Shown: positions 61,028 to 64,000 of the stretch, in pieces
Position numbering within the stretch: the stretch's first letter is position 1
How the letters are laid out: every line of letters starts with the position of its first letter
Assembly: GCF_002081715.1 (NCBI RefSeq)
Contig: NZ_MUKP01000009.1
Coordinates: 62,001 to 126,000 of the forward strand
DNA: 64,000 bases
Direction: 5' to 3'
Origin: Nocardia donostiensis
GTDB taxonomy: Bacteria; Actinomycetota; Actinomycetes; Mycobacteriales; Mycobacteriaceae
Translations under genes and position numbers: made by a program
The notes under the pieces: generated by a model
What the model was told of the DNA's origin: nothing
Seen by the model: the letters and a program-made list of their open reading frames with translations, nothing else
The model's database searches: none

Positions 61028-61327
61028 TCAGACCGTCGGGCACGCAAACCCGTCGCCGTCGGGATCGAGGTGCGGGCCGAAGCCGGGCTCGCCACGGAAG
61101 ATCGGGGCGCGACCTGCGGCACGGACCTCGTCGCAGTTCTGGAAGGCGCCACCGGCCGACCCGGTCTGTGACAGCTGAGACGAGCCGGTCGCGGCCGAAC
61201 CGGAGTCGACAGCGGACGAGCCGGTACCCGCGGAACCGGTGGGAGCGGGGACGGCCAGGGCGGCGGGGGCCGCCATGAAGGTCAGCCCCGCTGCGGCAGC
61301 GCTGACGGTGAGCCGGCGAACGTTCAT
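61028..61327 (-). CDS. Exported excalibur calcium-binding domain protein
   Basis: A 99-residue exported protein. A signal peptide (RRLTVSAAAAGLTFMAAPAALA) and a Ser/Gly linker are followed by the excalibur motif: FQNCDEVRAAGRAPI, then GFGPHLDPDGDGFAC, an EF-hand-like DxDxDG loop bracketed by two cysteines. Excalibur domains bind Ca2+ outside the cell. ATG 61327 was chosen; upstream in-frame residues lack signal-peptide character. It converges with the DUF3618 gene. Confidence 0.88.
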   Translation of the reverse strand: MNVRRLTVSAAAAGLTFMAAPAALAVPAPTGSAGTGSSAVDSGSAATGSSQLSQTGSAGGAFQNCDEVRAAGRAPIFRGEPGFGPHLDPDGDGFACPTV

Positions 61328-61645
61328 GAATTCCTCTATATGTCTGGATGGGCGGTGTATTCGCACGTTCGGACTGAGAACGCCGCATCCACTGTTGTGA
61401 CCGGTGACTCGCTTGTCAACCGGGTGACACCCTCACGCCAGATAAGCCTCGAGATACCGACGACTATCCTGCCTACCCGTCTGGGTAATAAGCCAGGGGC
61501 GGCCCAATCGGCGCCGCTGTCGTGAATTCCGGTGAAACAGCCGGTTGTGATAGGGATTCTTGCTATGTCCGTTGCTCGTAGACCGCTGCTCGTTACTGCT
61601 GCTTGCTCGGTCGGTATGCGGCTGGCGTAGCGCGGGAGCGGACAG

Positions 61646-63766
61646 TTGTTACAGATCAAGGACAGTGGCCCGACCGAGATGGTGACCGGGCAGCCGCGCG
61701 CATCCGCGGCGAAGAAGGCCGATTACCGCCTGGACCTGGACGGGTTGCGCGGTATCGCGATCGCGTTGGTTGTCGCCTTCCATGTGTGGTTCGGGAAGGT
61801 GTCCGGCGGTGTGGACATCTTCCTGGTGTTGTCCGGTTTCTTCTTCACCGGGATGTTGCTGCGGCGCGCTGAAGGCAGCGGCCGTATCGCGCTGTGGGAA
61901 ACCGCACGTCGCACCGGGCGGCGGCTGCTTCCTGCGCTGCTGGTGGTGCTGGCCGCTGTCATGGTGCTGACCGTGCAGCAGCGGCCGTACACCCAGTGGG
62001 CGGATCTGTCCGGTCAGACGCTGGCCTCGGCGCTGTACTACCAGAACTGGTATCTGGCGCGGGCGGCCGCCGACTACCTCGCGGCCGACCCGTCGGTGAG
62101 CCCGCTGCAGCATTTGTGGTCGATGGCGGTGCAGGGCCAGTTCTACCTGGCCATCACGCTGCTGCTTGCGCTGGTGTGCTGGGGTTGCCGCCGGGCGGGC
62201 AGGCTGTCGGCCACGCGCCCCGCGCTCGGGGCGCTGGCGCTGACGCTGGGTGTCGCGTCGTTCGTCTATGCTGCGCTGCGCTCGATCTCCTATCAGGAGT
62301 GGGCCTACTACGACAGCGCTGCGCGCGCGTGGGAGCTGCTGGCCGGTGCGCTGCTCGCGGTGGTGGCGCCGCTGCTGCGCTGGCCGGACCGCACCTGGGC
62401 GCGGCTGGTCAGGTCGGGGCTGGCGATCGCCGGGCTGAGCGCTGTGCTCGTTTGCGGCATGCTGTTCGACGGCGCCAGGCAGTTCCCCGGTCCGGCCGCC
62501 CTGTTCCCGGTGGGCGCCGCGGTGGTGCTGATCGTGGCCGGGGTGAACACCTCATCGGCGTGGCGGCCGCGGATAACGCGGATGCTGGCGACGCGGCCGT
62601 TCGTCGAGCTCGGCTCCGTCGCCTACTCGCTGTATCTGTGGCATTGGCCGCTGCTCATCTACTACCTGATCCACACCGGTAGGAACCATGCCGGGTTGGC
62701 CGGTGGGCTGCTCGTGATCGGTATCTCGCTGGTGCTCGCGGTGTTGACCAATCGGCTGGTGGAGGAACCGCTGCGGTTGCGGTCGGGGGCGGCAGCGTCA
62801 TCTCCGGTGCTGCTGCGCCGGGTTTCGGCGGTGGCGGTGACGGTCGTCGGCGCCCTGGTGCTCGGTGGTTCCGGTTTCTGGCAGACAGTGGTGCTCACCA
62901 CACCATCGCATCCGGTGGAAGCGCTCGATACCGATATGTATCCGGGCGCGGAGGCGCTGCTGACCGGTGTCACGGTGCCCGCGGCCAAATGGCGGCCCTC
63001 GGTGTTGGAGGCGCCGTCGGATCTGCCGCCGCCGACGGTGGACGGCTGTATCGCCGACTGGCACACCACCGAGGTCGTCACCTGTACCTATGGCGACCCG
63101 GCCGGAACGAAGACGATCGCGGTGGTCGGCAATTCCCATGCCGAGCATTGGTTGCCTGCGATGGAGCTGCTTGCCCGCGCCCATTCGGTGAAGATCGTGG
63201 TCTATCTGAAGATGGGTTGCCCGCTCAATATCCGTGACGACGCCCCGTATCGCGGCCTCGACATCCCGGATTGCCGGGACTGGTCGCGCGAGGTGATCGA
63301 CCGGCTGGCGGTGGACCGTCCGGACTGGGTGTTCACCACCGCCACTGCCCCGCGCTGGCCGATCGGCGGTGACGTGGTCCCGCCGGAGTTCATCGACGTC
63401 TGGGAGGCGATGGCCGAACGTGACCTGAAGGTTCTCGCCATCCGCGACACTCCCTGGCTGCGCAACGACACCGGCGCCCGCTACCGTGCCGTGGACTGTC
63501 TGGCCGCGGGCGGTAATCCCGAGAGTTGCGGGATGCGGCGCAGCGATGCGCTCTCACCGGTCAACCCGGCGCTGGAACCGGTGTCGGCGTTCCCGAACAT
63601 GCACCTGCTCGACCTGACCGACGCGGTGTGCGGGCCTGAGATCTGCCGGGTTGTCGAGGGCAATGTCCTCGTCTACCACGACGAGCATCACCTGACCGCA
63701 ACCTATGTGCGCACCATCACCGCGGAGTTGGAGCGCCAGATCGGAGCGGCCACCGGCTGGTGGTGA
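61646..63766 (+). CDS. Acyltransferase-3 membrane protein with C-terminal SGNH domain (OafA-like)
   Basis: A 706-residue membrane enzyme that probably O-acylates a cell-envelope glycan. Residues 25-415 form the acyltransferase-3 part with ten or eleven membrane helices: RLDLDGLRGIAIALVVAFHV holds the catalytic His, and SVAYSLYLWHWPLLIYYL is the conserved late helix. Residues 440-706 form an extracytoplasmic SGNH hydrolase-like domain: the block I position reads VVGNSHAEHW (Asn for the usual Asp before Ser) and DEHHLTATY supplies the catalytic Asp/His. TTG 61646 has GGAG seven bases upstream; ATG 61679 is an alternative. Confidence 0.9.
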   Translation: MLQIKDSGPTEMVTGQPRASAAKKADYRLDLDGLRGIAIALVVAFHVWFGKVSGGVDIFLVLSGFFFTGMLLRRAEGSGRIALWETARRTGRRLLPALLVVLAAVMVLTVQQRPYTQWADLSGQTLASALYYQNWYLARAAADYLAADPSVSPLQHLWSMAVQGQFYLAITLLLALVCWGCRRAGRLSATRPALGALALTLGVASFVYAALRSISYQEWAYYDSAARAWELLAGALLAVVAPLLRWPDRTWARLVRSGLAIAGLSAVLVCGMLFDGARQFPGPAALFPVGAAVVLIVAGVNTSSAWRPRITRMLATRPFVELGSVAYSLYLWHWPLLIYYLIHTGRNHAGLAGGLLVIGISLVLAVLTNRLVEEPLRLRSGAAASSPVLLRRVSAVAVTVVGALVLGGSGFWQTVVLTTPSHPVEALDTDMYPGAEALLTGVTVPAAKWRPSVLEAPSDLPPPTVDGCIADWHTTEVVTCTYGDPAGTKTIAVVGNSHAEHWLPAMELLARAHSVKIVVYLKMGCPLNIRDDAPYRGLDIPDCRDWSREVIDRLAVDRPDWVFTTATAPRWPIGGDVVPPEFIDVWEAMAERDLKVLAIRDTPWLRNDTGARYRAVDCLAAGGNPESCGMRRSDALSPVNPALEPVSAFPNMHLLDLTDAVCGPEICRVVEGNVLVYHDEHHLTATYVRTITAELERQIGAATGWW

Positions 63767-63776
63767 GCGGGGCTCG

Positions 63777-64000
63777 TCACCATGGCGTGATGGGCGGTTT
63801 CACCCAGAGCAGTTTTTCGTCGGTATGCGCGCGGCGGGCTGCCGGGTGGTGTGGATGCCGTGCTGCCCAGGCGTCCTTGTCGTCGAGGAGACGCGCCACC
63901 GAGAGCCAGGTTTCGTCGGTGCTCGGCGGGTTCGTGCCTGCGGCGCGCGCCAGTTTGCGCCGGACCGATCGGTCCAGTGCGTGGAGTTCTGCTGCCGAGA
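63777..64000 (-). CDS. Unknown protein, C-terminal part (cut by window end)
   Basis: The minus-strand frame is open from the window edge to TGA 63777, giving at least 74 residues: SAAELHALDRSVRRKLARAAG, TDETWLSVARLLDDKDAWAA, TDEKLLWVKPPITPW. It is basic, helical and without a hydrophobic segment. The start lies outside the window. The sequence is too short to assign a family. It is convergent with the acyltransferase gene. Confidence 0.6.
   Translation of the reverse strand, partial: SAAELHALDRSVRRKLARAAGTNPPSTDETWLSVARLLDDKDAWAARHPHHPAARRAHTDEKLLWVKPPITPW

Noticed and set aside
1..64000. CRISPR arrays, rRNA and complete insertion sequences
   Set aside because: No regularly spaced repeats, no rRNA-like sequence and no transposase were seen.

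Overview
The window is high-GC chromosomal DNA from a mycolic-acid actinomycete. It is most likely Nocardia or a close relative. The evidence is a complete mceA-F array, a single-polypeptide type I fatty acid synthase of about 3,120 residues followed by acpS, an EthA-like Baeyer-Villiger monooxygenase, an Rv3235-family protein, DUF732, DUF3618 and excalibur proteins, and heavy use of GTG/TTG starts. No rRNA, CRISPR array, complete insertion sequence or prophage structural gene was seen. One tRNA (Leu, anticodon UAG) is present.

Layout. 1-6.56 kb: tail of a YrbE-type permease and mceA-F, a tightly overlapping operon for an Mce lipid importer. 6.6-17.7 kb: mixed housekeeping and accessory genes (unknown protein, AraC-type remnant, EthA-like monooxygenase, DUF574-type methyltransferase, PAS-GGDEF protein, YdjM-like membrane protein, Rv3235-like protein, SDR, DUF72 protein, truncated ABC-2 permease, large unknown protein). 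17.8-21.1 kb: a Gly/His/Trp-rich exported protein, a small membrane protein, a PfpI/DJ-1 protein, an aldehyde dehydrogenase and a tiny acidic protein. 21.3-25.7 kb: an 811-residue protein with a long disordered middle and a compact C-terminal domain, an orphan HTH fragment, and four small exported or membrane-anchored proteins in a row.

25.8-38.6 kb is the main accessory island. A translationally coupled four-gene operon encodes an HTH/methylase-like/TRD-like protein with no visible catalytic motif, then HsdM, HsdS and HsdR (type I restriction-modification). Flanking genes encode an exported glycine-zipper protein, a coiled-coil protein with a nuclease-like C-terminal region, and an excisionase-like HTH protein paired with a DUF3039-like protein. 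Four copies of a 16-bp dyad, GATAAG-N4-YTTATC, lie upstream of genes across this 11-kb stretch and suggest one shared regulator.

38.9-44.8 kb: a beta-propeller glycosidase-like protein divergent from a TetR regulator, a DUF418 membrane protein, a class I methyltransferase of less GC-biased codon use, a thioesterase remnant, a SnoaL-like protein and tRNA-Leu. 44.9-55.0 kb: the fas-acpS operon, preceded by three related inverted repeats that fit the FasR operator arrangement known in mycobacteria. 55-64 kb: a TetR regulator, an actinobacterial ASKHA-like unknown, a DrrAB-type ABC exporter divergent from its own TetR regulator across a 37-bp nested dyad, Bcp peroxiredoxin, a DUF3618 protein, an excalibur protein, an acyltransferase-3/SGNH membrane enzyme, and the 3' end of one more gene on the minus strand.

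All family assignments come from reading motifs and remembered family features; no search was run.
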